IMG/VR virus record: IMGVR_UViG_3300042556_002422
Coordinates: 1-26,722 of that record
DNA from: a virus
DNA: 26,722 nt
Strand: one strand, 5' to 3'
The first letter of the stretch is position 1. Each line of letters opens with the position of its first letter. Positions 1 to 7,453 of this stretch are shown here, in pieces. The position numbers were made by a program, and so were the translations under genes. Below the pieces are notes generated by a model. That model did no database searches and was not told where the DNA came from. It was given only the letters and a program-made list of their open reading frames with translations.

Positions 1-197
1 GCAAACTTACGATCTTCTTGGTTATTGATTGGCCTAGATTCGCCTTTTAGTTCGCGAACCAATCTATCACTATCAATACAAACTAACAAATACGAACCTT
101 GACTCCTTGCAAAGTTAAGCATCTCAATATGCCCACGATGCAAGATATCAAATGTACCGTTAACTATTACTCTTCTGGCTATCCCCGGGCTGTACAC
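1..197 (-). CDS. HldE/RfaE2-type sugar-phosphate nucleotidyltransferase, partial (C-terminus beyond window)
   Basis: The first 65 residues of a cytidylyltransferase-fold enzyme run off the left edge. The N-terminus carries the nucleotide-binding signature GTFDILHRGH (residues 14-23, with the paired histidines), followed by an IDSD...LKGESRPIN segment. That spacing and LKG-x-x-RP wording match the ADP-heptose synthase domain of HldE better than TagD-type glycerol-phosphate enzymes. By family it would move AMP from ATP onto heptose-1-phosphate. The start is a GTG (195-197), chosen because AGAGGA lies 8 bases upstream and an in-frame TAG lies just before it. The gene overlaps the 3' end of the cupin gene by 38 bases. 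Its kinase partner is encoded separately at 525-1256, whereas in many bacteria the two are fused. The nucleotide used (ATP or CTP) cannot be read from the sequence. Confidence 0.8.
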   Translation of the reverse strand, partial: MYSPGIARRVIVNGTFDILHRGHIEMLNFARSQGSYLLVCIDSDRLVRELKGESRPINNQEDRKF

Positions 198-528
198 GAT
201 AATTGTCCTCTACTGAGTCTGGAGTTGAAACTTCTACTACGGTACCTTCTTCTACACAAATTAGCTGATGTGGCATGCAAGGTGGATTGTGCCAAGTGTC
301 GCCAGGATTTAATTCTTGTTCATTTTGTTGAGCATTAGTGGTGTCAATCCACTTTACAACAAACTTGCCTGACTGCACATACCAGGTTTCTTCTTTTTCT
401 CGATGAAAGTGCATGCTAAATCTAGCACCTGTGTCAAAATGCATCATCTTACCACAGTATCTATCATTGGTAGCCCAAATTAGTTCATGGCCCCAACCTT
501 TTGATACATATCCTTCTAGTCTTGTCAT
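160..528 (-). CDS. Small single-domain cupin protein
   Basis: A 122-residue cupin. Motif 1 is complete: G34, then H40, H42, E47 and G54 with the classic G-x5-H-x-H-x4-E-x6-G spacing. Motif 2 has PGDTWHNPP (75-83) followed by H87. The four likely metal ligands are therefore all present. The family resembles the cupin half of mannose-6-phosphate isomerase and the WbuC-type cupins of polysaccharide loci, so a sugar isomerase or epimerase role is plausible but unproven. It overlaps the kinase gene by four bases (ATGA) and sits between the kinase and nucleotidyltransferase genes, which suggests it acts on the same sugar phosphate. A structural or regulatory cupin cannot be excluded. Confidence 0.8.
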   Translation of the reverse strand: MTRLEGYVSKGWGHELIWATNDRYCGKMMHFDTGARFSMHFHREKEETWYVQSGKFVVKWIDTTNAQQNEQELNPGDTWHNPPCMPHQLICVEEGTVVEVSTPDSVEDNYRVQPGDSQKSNS

Positions 529-1256
529 ATTTGTTCGATTTCCGCTAATGTGGGACTATATACACCAATGTGTTGAATAGTTACACTGGCTGCTCGAGTA
601 GCAAATCGTATTGCAGCAAGTATATCCGCAGATAAGACGAAGTTGTATGCGAGAGCAGACAAGAAAGTATCACCTGCCCCGCATACATCAAACGCCTCTA
701 CTTGTGGAGTAGAAAACTTATGTTCTTTGTATTGTACTCCGTCTCGTCCGAGAGTAACAATAAGTTCTGTAGGCACTGTCTTAGCAGCCGCATGTTCAAT
801 TTGGTTAATTTTAACGAAGCAACCCTCGAAGCGGGCCAAGTCGCTTTTCTTTGTATCAACAAATATTGGACCCGAGAAATTTTTTCGAAGATTTTCAATG
901 GTCTCATATTCTACGCTGCCTTTATTGTAATCACTAACTATAATTGCATTATACTTGTCTATGTTGGTATAGTCAATTTTAACGGCACGACTAGGTATGT
1001 CTTGATCTATCCTTACTAGATGTTGACCGGTCTTACTATCAATCACTCTAGTCTTGATACAGGTTTTAACGCCATGCACAAAGTCAACTTCGCAACCTAA
1101 CTTTAGTAAATTGTCTTGAACATTAGCTGCCATACCTGGCTTGGTTACTGTGTGGGTATAATTCAAAACAGGCACAGGTGCTTCGGGACTGATTCTAGTC
1201 ACCGTTCCAAATTGGTATTGATCAATACCGTTATCGCCTATTAATAAAATTTTCAT
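525..1256 (-). CDS. PfkB/ribokinase-family kinase, HldE N-domain-like (heptose-7-phosphate kinase type)
   Basis: A 243-residue sugar kinase. The N-terminus has GDNGIDQY followed by TRISPEAPVPV (20-30), a segment characteristic of the HldE/RfaE1 kinase domain. PGMAANV (40-46) corresponds to the substrate-binding PGGAANV loop. DVCGAGDTF (190-198) supplies the anion hole and catalytic base D196. Predicted reaction: ATP-dependent phosphorylation of D-glycero-D-manno-heptose-7-phosphate at C1. The protein is about 70 residues shorter than typical HldE kinase domains, mainly in the middle lid region, yet all key motifs remain. It is coupled by one shared base to the upstream GT9-like gene and by four bases to the cupin gene. 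A different sugar phosphate substrate is possible. Confidence 0.85.
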   Translation of the reverse strand: MKILLIGDNGIDQYQFGTVTRISPEAPVPVLNYTHTVTKPGMAANVQDNLLKLGCEVDFVHGVKTCIKTRVIDSKTGQHLVRIDQDIPSRAVKIDYTNIDKYNAIIVSDYNKGSVEYETIENLRKNFSGPIFVDTKKSDLARFEGCFVKINQIEHAAAKTVPTELIVTLGRDGVQYKEHKFSTPQVEAFDVCGAGDTFLSALAYNFVLSADILAAIRFATRAASVTIQHIGVYSPTLAEIEQI

Positions 1257-2005
1257 TAAAAGTATTGACAGTTGTTTCTAGGAAAATAGCATTCGTTATT
1301 TGCCAGAGGCTTGATTTTAATTGTTTCTAACACTGAGGCTTTGCCTAATCCCATTGCTATACTATAAGCAGCACTTTGATTGCCCATAAACAAATCTGCA
1401 CCAGCAATAATATCTGCTAGTTCTTTAAAGTCTTGTACAGCATAGTATTGTACAGGAAAACCAGTGACTTTAACAAAATCTTCATGTTCTTCCGGAGTAC
1501 CTACAAAGACACCATTATTTACTATATCAGATTGTGCTAGAATATTTTGCCATGATCCATTGCCTTCTGGACAACGATATCTGAATGTTCTGTTGATTAC
1601 AATAGGTGCCACTCGAACAGGATCTGCTTCTAGCCACGTTTCGTTATACACATCTTGAGTGAATGGCAAATTAAATGTTTTATGATAAGCTTCAACATAG
1701 TTTCCTTCAAAGCCTCTAAACAATACGGCGCGGAATCTATCTAGATCAACATCGTGGTCACCGGTCCAGAATGTCACACTCTTGATGTAACTTTGCCTGC
1801 TCAGTAAAGGTCTCAGCATATCAAAGTCTGCATTACGAAATCTACCCTGATGCATAGGATCTACTTCGTCTGGTCTGTATCCGTATTGAGCAACGCACCG
1901 CTCTAAGTTTTCAATATGAATGGCAAAAGTACCACCGCCCATCTTTTTCACTACAGACAAACTATAGATTAAATCACCAAATGTTCCTGAATGTCTATAT
2001 ATCAT
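1256..2005 (-). CDS. GT9-like (heptosyltransferase-related) glycosyltransferase, compact
   Basis: A 249-residue protein related to the GT-B family 9 (ADP-heptose:LPS heptosyltransferase) group. The N-terminal GTFGDLIYSL (7-16) matches the glycine-rich acceptor loop (G-D-x-I-x-x-x). Near the C-terminus DLFMGNQSAAYSIAMGLGK (204-222) matches the donor-binding helix region of GT-B enzymes. It is about 80-100 residues shorter than bacterial heptosyltransferases, so domain 1 is reduced. It follows a full-length GT9 gene with a four-base ATGA overlap and precedes the HldE-like kinase gene, which supports use of a heptose-type donor. Whether it is catalytically active or a degenerate partner of the adjacent GT9 is not clear. 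Confidence 0.65.
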   Translation of the reverse strand: MIYRHSGTFGDLIYSLSVVKKMGGGTFAIHIENLERCVAQYGYRPDEVDPMHQGRFRNADFDMLRPLLSRQSYIKSVTFWTGDHDVDLDRFRAVLFRGFEGNYVEAYHKTFNLPFTQDVYNETWLEADPVRVAPIVINRTFRYRCPEGNGSWQNILAQSDIVNNGVFVGTPEEHEDFVKVTGFPVQYYAVQDFKELADIIAGADLFMGNQSAAYSIAMGLGKASVLETIKIKPLANNECYFPRNNCQYF

Positions 2006-2874
2006 AATAATTCTAAAATGTTATTAGCAATCTTTGCTGCATCAAAATTGTCTTTGCAACGATAATCGCCGTGCTTGCATACTACTTGTCTTACTGGTCT
2101 CTCTTGTACATCATTACATCCTACACAATCTATGTTAGATAAAATTGGAATAGCATTTTGATCTCTAGGTAAAATTCTGTCTGGTAATAAATGGGTATGT
2201 AAAGAAATTATGTTAGCTACACCTGCGCTGGCTATATGATAAGGTCCACTGTCTGTGCCTACAAAACACCTAGCATTGTCCATTAAGAGTTTTTGTTGTT
2301 GTACGCTAAGTTTATCTCTAGCATCAACAAACAACGGGTGTTCAACGTATCCGTCATGTGCAGTTCCTACACACACAATCTTTATATCTGTACGAACACT
2401 AAAAATCTGTTCAAATATGGGGTACCATGTATCCCAACTCATATTTTTTAATGGCCAATACCACTGTCTAATATGAACTACAATGTATTCATCTATTGCA
2501 TTACTTTCAAAAAATGCATTTACAATTTCCACATCTGATTCTGTTGCAAATAGTTCTGGTTTTTTGTTTGCTACAGTTGATGTACCAAAAGCGCGATAGA
2601 AATAGCTGTCCAGGTAATGATTAACTGGATTACACTCGTAACTGTCATCCAAATTTATATACATATCATAGGCCGCAGGATCTGGCATAGCATTGGTATG
2701 ATAGATAGCTCTTACATTAGGATTGTTATCGTACACATTAGGAAATTCTGTAGCAATGTCAATGTTGCATTGATAACGATGCTTTAATTGGCGCACAACT
2801 CCGGTACTCATTATTACATCACCTAGTGCTGCCCTGCGCCTTACTAATATTTGTAGTGGTTGTTCAATATTCAT
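2002..2874 (-). CDS. Glycosyltransferase family 9 (heptosyltransferase-like)
   Basis: A 290-residue GT-B glycosyltransferase. RRRAALGDVIMSTGVV (12-27) is the family 9 N-terminal loop with its conserved Gly-Asp. VVHIRQWYWPLK (132-143) matches the inter-domain strand. GTDSGPYHIASA (206-217) is the hallmark donor-nucleotide motif, with the D-S-G-x-x-H pattern. The C-terminus has four cysteines (250, 253, 266, 273) in the pattern often seen after this motif in the family. Predicted role: transfer of ADP-heptose or a similar activated sugar onto an envelope glycan or a phage product. It overlaps the next upstream gene by 11 bases and the compact GT9-like gene by four. Acceptor unknown. Confidence 0.85.
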   Translation of the reverse strand: MNIEQPLQILVRRRAALGDVIMSTGVVRQLKHRYQCNIDIATEFPNVYDNNPNVRAIYHTNAMPDPAAYDMYINLDDSYECNPVNHYLDSYFYRAFGTSTVANKKPELFATESDVEIVNAFFESNAIDEYIVVHIRQWYWPLKNMSWDTWYPIFEQIFSVRTDIKIVCVGTAHDGYVEHPLFVDARDKLSVQQQKLLMDNARCFVGTDSGPYHIASAGVANIISLHTHLLPDRILPRDQNAIPILSNIDCVGCNDVQERPVRQVVCKHGDYRCKDNFDAAKIANNILELL

Positions 2875-3913
2875 ATAATGTCTTTTGCAATATGTTAGTA
2901 AATTGTAAATCTGGTCTTTGTTGTATAACTAGATTTTTATTGTGTTGAATTGCTGGAATACATTTTTCATATGCAAGTTTAATAATTTCAATTGGCTGAC
3001 TTAAAAACTCAATTAAACTTGTCCTGGCGGCAATTAATCGTCGGCCTGACTCTATAATAGAGTCATAACTAGTATCTATAATGCCATCAAAAGTACAATA
3101 GCCTTGTTGGCGCAAATACTTCAAACTGCCGTGATGTCCAATGTAAAAGAATAATTGCTGATAATTCATGGCATTAAAAACTTTTTCGCTTAAAAATACG
3201 CCTTGATCAAAAAATGTATCTGCAACAATACCTAAGTAACTATCTAAATAAAAATCTACATTAGTTTGCGAGAATTCTATGGTATTGTCAAGTGCAGGCA
3301 GAGGGACTTGATTGGTTATCAAATTACATTGTTCATCAATGTAATTACCAGCCGGTTCTTCAACTTGATGTTGTACCCATGGGCCCGGTATGTCAGTATG
3401 AACACATTTGTAATTTACAATCCCGTCTTTGATAAAATTGTTACCTATTAATCCTGCTAACACAAATCTTCTGGTATACCAATCCTTGCTACTAGACCAG
3501 TAAAATTTTTTATTTTTTATACGCCGACAATCTTGTTGCCAATCTCTCTTATGATTTTCTGTTCTTCTCGTCCAGTGAAAATTACTGACCATATCAAACA
3601 TTGATATTCTATGATATCGAAAACTGCTGCTAGGCATGTCATATTCTGCATCAGGAGTCAACTTACCAGTAAAAACTACTACTGGATTAGAAATACTCTG
3701 ACAAAAACTGTCCAGCGGGTTTACCCAAAAATCTCTTTCTTGTATGCATTGGAATGCACCTAGTAATATAATTAATGTGTTTTTGTCTTTAACAGGAATA
3801 CTATTAACATGTTCTAAAATAGTGTGTAAATGGCTAGGATATAGATGTTCTAAAGCAAAATTATCAGTTGGTATTTCTAATTGTATGTCGTATTCGCCGG
3901 TGTCATAAATCAT
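2864..3913 (-). CDS. Uncharacterised protein, possible exostosin/fucosyltransferase-like glycosyltransferase
   Basis: A 349-residue protein without an assured family. The C-terminal half contains SEKVFNAMNYQQLFFYIG followed by a GSLKYLRQQGYCTF stretch (roughly residues 242-276). This resembles the donor-binding (S/T)EK-x-(F/W) region of fucosyltransferase and exostosin-type GT-B enzymes. The middle has many Trp, Tyr and Arg residues, including SSSKDWYTRRFVLAGL. No signal peptide or membrane segment is evident. It lies in the sugar operon between the DUF6165-like and GT9 genes with 4- and 11-base overlaps, so a role in the same glycan assembly is likely. The enzymatic assignment is inference from one motif. 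Confidence 0.5.
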   Translation of the reverse strand: MIYDTGEYDIQLEIPTDNFALEHLYPSHLHTILEHVNSIPVKDKNTLIILLGAFQCIQERDFWVNPLDSFCQSISNPVVVFTGKLTPDAEYDMPSSSFRYHRISMFDMVSNFHWTRRTENHKRDWQQDCRRIKNKKFYWSSSKDWYTRRFVLAGLIGNNFIKDGIVNYKCVHTDIPGPWVQHQVEEPAGNYIDEQCNLITNQVPLPALDNTIEFSQTNVDFYLDSYLGIVADTFFDQGVFLSEKVFNAMNYQQLFFYIGHHGSLKYLRQQGYCTFDGIIDTSYDSIIESGRRLIAARTSLIEFLSQPIEIIKLAYEKCIPAIQHNKNLVIQQRPDLQFTNILQKTLYEY

Positions 3914-4269
3914 ACATTCGTTTTAATTTCTCTTACCGGATCATTTAATTTTGATGCGACAGCATTTTTTAAATTTACTCTAAATTGATTGTAATCTCTA
4001 ATTTCTAATGCACGCCTACCAACTTCAGCCAAATCTGTGCCGTCTATTTTACACTTTTTAAAATCGTCTTCGAGACTCCAAATTTTATTGTGTAAGATTT
4101 TCAATGCCTGCAATTCATCCCAAATCAATATCTTGTCAATGCTGTTCATTTGCTGTTCATAGAAATCAAGTTCAGCTTGATTAGCTCCACTTGTACGGTC
4201 ATACTTTACCTGTGCAATAGTATAGCGATCAACAAGTTCCATAACAGGAAATTTATAATCCAACTTCAA
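3910..4269 (-). CDS. DUF6165-like small conserved protein
   Basis: A 119-residue helical protein. The N-terminal PVMELVDRYTIAQVKYDR and the middle LHNKIWSLEDDFKKC, with a closing RDYNQFRVNLKNAVASKLND segment, match the layout of the DUF6165 family. Members of that family typically have GE(L/V)VDKLTIL..., LW-x-IEDD and ND-x-R-x-x-x-KR-x-IN blocks. Their function is unknown, but they are often found beside glycosyltransferase genes, as here. It overlaps the upstream methyltransferase gene by 17 bases and the downstream gene by four. It has no catalytic signature that I can identify. Confidence 0.6.
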   Translation of the reverse strand: MKLDYKFPVMELVDRYTIAQVKYDRTSGANQAELDFYEQQMNSIDKILIWDELQALKILHNKIWSLEDDFKKCKIDGTDLAEVGRRALEIRDYNQFRVNLKNAVASKLNDPVREIKTNV

Positions 4270-5470
4270 CCTCCGGGAAATACCGTAAAAATCTATCTAT
4301 ATCTACATCTCGTACTTGTTTAATTTTATTTTTAATTTCTCTAAAGAAATTCCAAGCAAGTGGTACAAATAAAATTTTCTGACTTTTACTATAATTCATT
4401 GTTACATAGTCCATACTAACAATTGGAATATCTCTTCCTGGACTTACGTGATTTTGTTTCAGAGGATTATCATCTACAATTATATCTAAATCAACTTCAG
4501 AAAAGTTTAGTAGTGTATTACCTTTGGCAGCAGCGCCATACCCAACTATTTTAAATCCGCTTTTCCTATAATCATCGATGATGTCACTGAATTCTTTGGT
4601 AATAGCCAATGCTCGTTTTTCCCATCTGATGTAGGTTTCTGGCTGTAATAAACTTCGCTCCATTTCAATAAGATTAGCAATGTGCTTGGATCTTTTCTTG
4701 TGTTTACTAAGAACAAATACATAGCTGGTGCCATGGATAGGAGTTTTAATTACATCAATTAAATAGAACGGGCTGCGTTTTGCCATTGCATTAAATGAAT
4801 TAATGTTGTAAAAACTAATATGTTCGTGATAAATTGTGTCAAACTCGCCATTGAGCACCATATCAGCTTGACTAGTCTGAATGAACACATAGCTTTTATC
4901 TCGGGTTACTTCATCTAACAACTCAAGAAACTTTACAGGATCGGTGTTGTGTGCAAATGCATTTTGACAAACTACAATATCAAACTTGTTGTGTTTCAAT
5001 TGTTTGATGCTTTTCTTATTCCAAAAACCGCAAACAACTTTGTGTCCTTTGGAAGAACTGGTTTCGTGCAAGTTCTCTGCCGGATCCACACCATAGGTGT
5101 TGTAACCAAGATTGGCAAATGCGTCCAATTGACTGCCATCATTGCAACCGATATCTAATATATGTCCGCGCCATTGATCAGTGTATTCTCTACACCATTT
5201 GGCAAACCACGACATGTAATCAAGATAGGTTTGACTAGTGCCGCTTACATAAGCATAGTCTCTATAGATTAACTCCGGATCAACTATGTGTGTTAATTGT
5301 AAATGGTAACAATCTCTGCAACGATTTACTGCCAACGGAAAATAAGGTTCATCTTTGTTGGCATGTGTGGGATATGTGTTTGCTAGTGGCTGATCATTAA
5401 GATCAAGAGTCAATACTAAATTATCACTACCACAGGCTACACATTCATTTAGTTTAGTTAAGTTTTCCAT
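4253..5470 (-). CDS. SAM-dependent sugar C-methyltransferase
   Basis: A 405-residue enzyme with the three-part layout of deoxysugar C-methyltransferases such as TylCIII and TcaB9. The N-terminal zinc-binding domain has C10-x2-C13 and C51-x2-C54. A Rossmann methyltransferase core follows with HILDIGCNDGSQLDAF as SAM motif I, and a FDTIYHEHISFY segment carries the His-Glu-His stretch typical of the active site. The C-terminal domain contains KIVGYGAAAKGNTLLNF. Predicted reaction: methyl transfer from SAM to a carbon of an NDP-4-keto-deoxysugar. It lies three bases downstream of the preceding gene, in the same operon as an RmlB-like dehydratase that could supply the keto-sugar. Confidence 0.88.
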   Translation of the reverse strand: MENLTKLNECVACGSDNLVLTLDLNDQPLANTYPTHANKDEPYFPLAVNRCRDCYHLQLTHIVDPELIYRDYAYVSGTSQTYLDYMSWFAKWCREYTDQWRGHILDIGCNDGSQLDAFANLGYNTYGVDPAENLHETSSSKGHKVVCGFWNKKSIKQLKHNKFDIVVCQNAFAHNTDPVKFLELLDEVTRDKSYVFIQTSQADMVLNGEFDTIYHEHISFYNINSFNAMAKRSPFYLIDVIKTPIHGTSYVFVLSKHKKRSKHIANLIEMERSLLQPETYIRWEKRALAITKEFSDIIDDYRKSGFKIVGYGAAAKGNTLLNFSEVDLDIIVDDNPLKQNHVSPGRDIPIVSMDYVTMNYSKSQKILFVPLAWNFFREIKNKIKQVRDVDIDRFLRYFPEVEVGL

Positions 5471-5473
5471 TGT

Positions 5474-6184
5474 TTAGTTTTTGATAGCAACTCCGTTTGG
5501 CGCTATAAATCCCTCAACACCTAATAAAGGAATTTCTTGCACCAAAGATTCAGGCAAAAATTTGTATAAGACATGTTCAATATCAGCGTAGCCACCTTGA
5601 CTAACACGATTGCCAATATAAGACAGACTATCTTCGTAAACTTGAATCACTGTATCAAGTTGTTCAGCAGGCCAACTCCATAATCTAGCCATGTACTGTA
5701 GTTCAATACCAGTTATTTGAAAAGGAAATTGACTTTGATGTTTTGGACCAATAATAATTTTGTTGAGATGTTGCTCATAAACATCTAAATTAAAATCATC
5801 GTTCAGTACATACCGTCCAGACATTTTATGAATTCTATCATACCCTGTAAAGTCACCGTCATTCTGGCAGATGCGTAGTGTCCTACCAAAACACATAATC
5901 TCGGTAGAATTTTTTACCACATCCCAATTGTCACTTTGATAAATTGCATGCACATCCAAATCGTTGCTAAAGTCTATTAGCAAGTCACTGTTATCTTCAA
6001 GTGTCTGACTTTGACTAGCACTTATCGGTGTACCTGCACACTCCATTACAATAATTTTTGCACCAGGAACTCGAAATCTGATATTTTGTAGTGTGATAAC
6101 AGTTTGTGCCAGTCTTTCTTCAGGACTATAAACTCCAAATTTACTATTGACAGCAGATGTAACTATAAAACAATGTTTAATCAT
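5474..6184 (-). CDS. Conserved protein of unknown function
   Basis: A 236-residue protein that I cannot place in a named family. The N-terminal half reads like an alpha/beta domain: HCFIVTSAVNSKFGVYS, later KIIVMECAGTP, then LLIDFSNDLDVHAIYQSDNW. A YDRIHKMSGRYVLNDDF segment sits in the middle. The pattern of a short hydrophobic strand, an extended acidic loop and a central R-x-x-K-x-SGRY box could fit a GT-A-like nucleotide-sugar fold, but no clear DxD is present. It is coupled by four bases to the RmlB-like gene upstream and ends three bases before the C-methyltransferase gene, which implies sugar-related work. No function is assigned. Confidence 0.6.
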   Translation of the reverse strand: MIKHCFIVTSAVNSKFGVYSPEERLAQTVITLQNIRFRVPGAKIIVMECAGTPISASQSQTLEDNSDLLIDFSNDLDVHAIYQSDNWDVVKNSTEIMCFGRTLRICQNDGDFTGYDRIHKMSGRYVLNDDFNLDVYEQHLNKIIIGPKHQSQFPFQITGIELQYMARLWSWPAEQLDTVIQVYEDSLSYIGNRVSQGGYADIEHVLYKFLPESLVQEIPLLGVEGFIAPNGVAIKN

Positions 6185-7215
6185 TTACGCAACCATCTTT
6201 CATTTTGCAGTGTCCATTGCACCACTTCGTCAATTCGTTCGCTTAGTTTGATTCGTGGTTCCCAACCTAAACTTCTAAGTAGTCCGCCGTCTAGTGCATA
6301 ACGCATGTCATGACCCGGACGGCTGGTGTGAAAGTCGGTCATTTCGTACTTGAGTTCTTGGCCTACAGCAGCGGCAATCATTTGTGCTAGTGTAAGATTG
6401 TCAATTTCTTCAGTACCAACAAGATTAAACTTTGGACAGTGGGCGTGTCCATAATCCCCTTGGTGACGATAATCCTTGAGGCCGAGTATGAACATAAGAC
6501 CCTCAGCAACATCTCTGGCATGAATGTACATTCTACTACCAGCCACGGTTCTCGTTGGATCACTGTGTATGATGACTGTTTCCCCATCTCTCGCCTTCTG
6601 AATTGTACTAGGAATAAATTTTTCTGGATGTTGTCTTTCCCCAAACACATTCATGGTATGCGTGACAACGATAGGCATTTTGTAAGTATTTTCATAAGCC
6701 ACACAAAATTCTTCCGCTGCCGCTTTTGACGCAGAATATGGATTGGTGCTGTTGTATCGATCATATTCTTTATAAGCCACACCAGGTGGTGCGATTCCAT
6801 AAATTTCATCGGTAGAAAAGTATACAAAGCGTTCAAGATTGGGATGATTTTTTCTAGCATAGTCTAGTAAATTAACTGTTCCGACCACATTGTCCTGTAC
6901 AAATTCCATAGGATAAGCAATCGAACGGTCTACATGACTGCCAGCAGCAAGATGTAATACTATATCTACAGGCCCAATATCCTGAACAATTTGACTATTA
7001 ATTTCTGCTCTGAGATCGTGAAAAATAATACGCAGCCTTTGACTAACCATTTTTGCGTCATGATCTTGCAACATATCGTGTAGTCTATTTAGATTGCCAC
7101 TGATGTCTAATCTATCTAAACAAACGATATGCCAATCAGTAGTTTGTAAAATTAAGTCAATTACATGATGCGCAATAAATCCAGCACCGCCGGTGATTAA
7201 TACTTTTTTTGACAT
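6181..7215 (-). CDS. NAD-dependent nucleotide-sugar dehydratase/epimerase, RmlB-like
   Basis: A 344-residue extended short-chain dehydrogenase. The N-terminal ITGGAGFIAHH (7-17) is the NAD-binding glycine motif. STDEIYG (134-140) holds the Thr/Asp/Glu of 4,6-dehydratases, and Y160-x3-K164 in NPYSASKAAAE is the catalytic pair. NVFGERQHPEKFIP matches the sugar-nucleotide binding loop. The STDE motif points to a 4,6-dehydratase rather than a simple 4-epimerase. It lacks the (K)xTYAGN block of classical dTDP-glucose enzymes, so the nucleotide is uncertain. The start is backed by GAGGA about 4 bases upstream of ATG. A late-promoter-like AATAAATA box lies 29 bases upstream. A second RmlB-like gene is at 15663. 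Confidence 0.87.
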   Translation of the reverse strand: MSKKVLITGGAGFIAHHVIDLILQTTDWHIVCLDRLDISGNLNRLHDMLQDHDAKMVSQRLRIIFHDLRAEINSQIVQDIGPVDIVLHLAAGSHVDRSIAYPMEFVQDNVVGTVNLLDYARKNHPNLERFVYFSTDEIYGIAPPGVAYKEYDRYNSTNPYSASKAAAEEFCVAYENTYKMPIVVTHTMNVFGERQHPEKFIPSTIQKARDGETVIIHSDPTRTVAGSRMYIHARDVAEGLMFILGLKDYRHQGDYGHAHCPKFNLVGTEEIDNLTLAQMIAAAVGQELKYEMTDFHTSRPGHDMRYALDGGLLRSLGWEPRIKLSERIDEVVQWTLQNERWLRK

Positions 7216-7243
7216 GGATCCTCAGTTTTTATTGAATATACTA

Positions 7244-7251
7244 TATTTATT
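7244..7251 (-). promoter_or_regulatory. Possible T4-type late promoter box (AATAAATA)
   Basis: AATAAATA on the minus strand matches the NATAAATA late-promoter consensus described for marine T4-like phages. It overlaps the stop codon of the 49-residue gene and sits about 29 bases upstream of the RmlB-like start. An eight-base AT-rich match can arise by chance in this DNA, so this is tentative. Confidence 0.4.
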
Positions 7252-7396
7252 CGCCTGCTTTTGGAGCGATAAATTGCTTGATATGACTCATTGCTTTGCG
7301 AGCAGTATCAAACACATACTCTCGGGTTTCGTCTTCAAGATTAACAGTCACAATAAAACCATTTGCCACTTGACGAATTTCAATTGATTCAAACAT
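7247..7396 (-). CDS. Small 49-residue protein, leading gene of the sugar operon
   Basis: A 49-residue acidic-to-neutral protein read from ATG at 7394-7396 to TAA at 7247-7249. It begins MFESIEIRQVANGFIVTV and ends with FIAPKAGE. The predicted shape is a few beta strands followed by a helix (DTARKAMSHIKQF). GGAG lies six bases upstream of the ATG, and a consensus sigma70 promoter lies 28 bases before the start, so expression is very likely. It is the first gene of the minus-strand operon. I do not recognise a family. Confidence 0.75.
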   Translation of the reverse strand: MFESIEIRQVANGFIVTVNLEDETREYVFDTARKAMSHIKQFIAPKAGE

Positions 7397-7423
7397 ATTA
7401 AACTCCAGATTAGTTGAATCATA

Positions 7424-7452
7424 ATTATACTAATTTTTTTACACAAAGTCAA
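7424..7452 (-). promoter_or_regulatory. Consensus sigma70-type promoter for the leftward sugar operon
   Basis: On the minus strand TTGACT (7447-7452) and TATAAT (7424-7429) are separated by exactly 17 bases containing a poly-A run. The predicted start of transcription is near 7417, giving a roughly 20-base leader before the 49-residue gene. The -35 box lies just past the stop codon of the radical SAM gene. Confidence 0.85.
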
Positions 7453-7453
7453 G

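Noticed and set aside
99-1019. Plus-strand open frames across the cupin and kinase genes
   Set aside because: They lie antisense to genes with complete catalytic motifs and have no plausible start signals.
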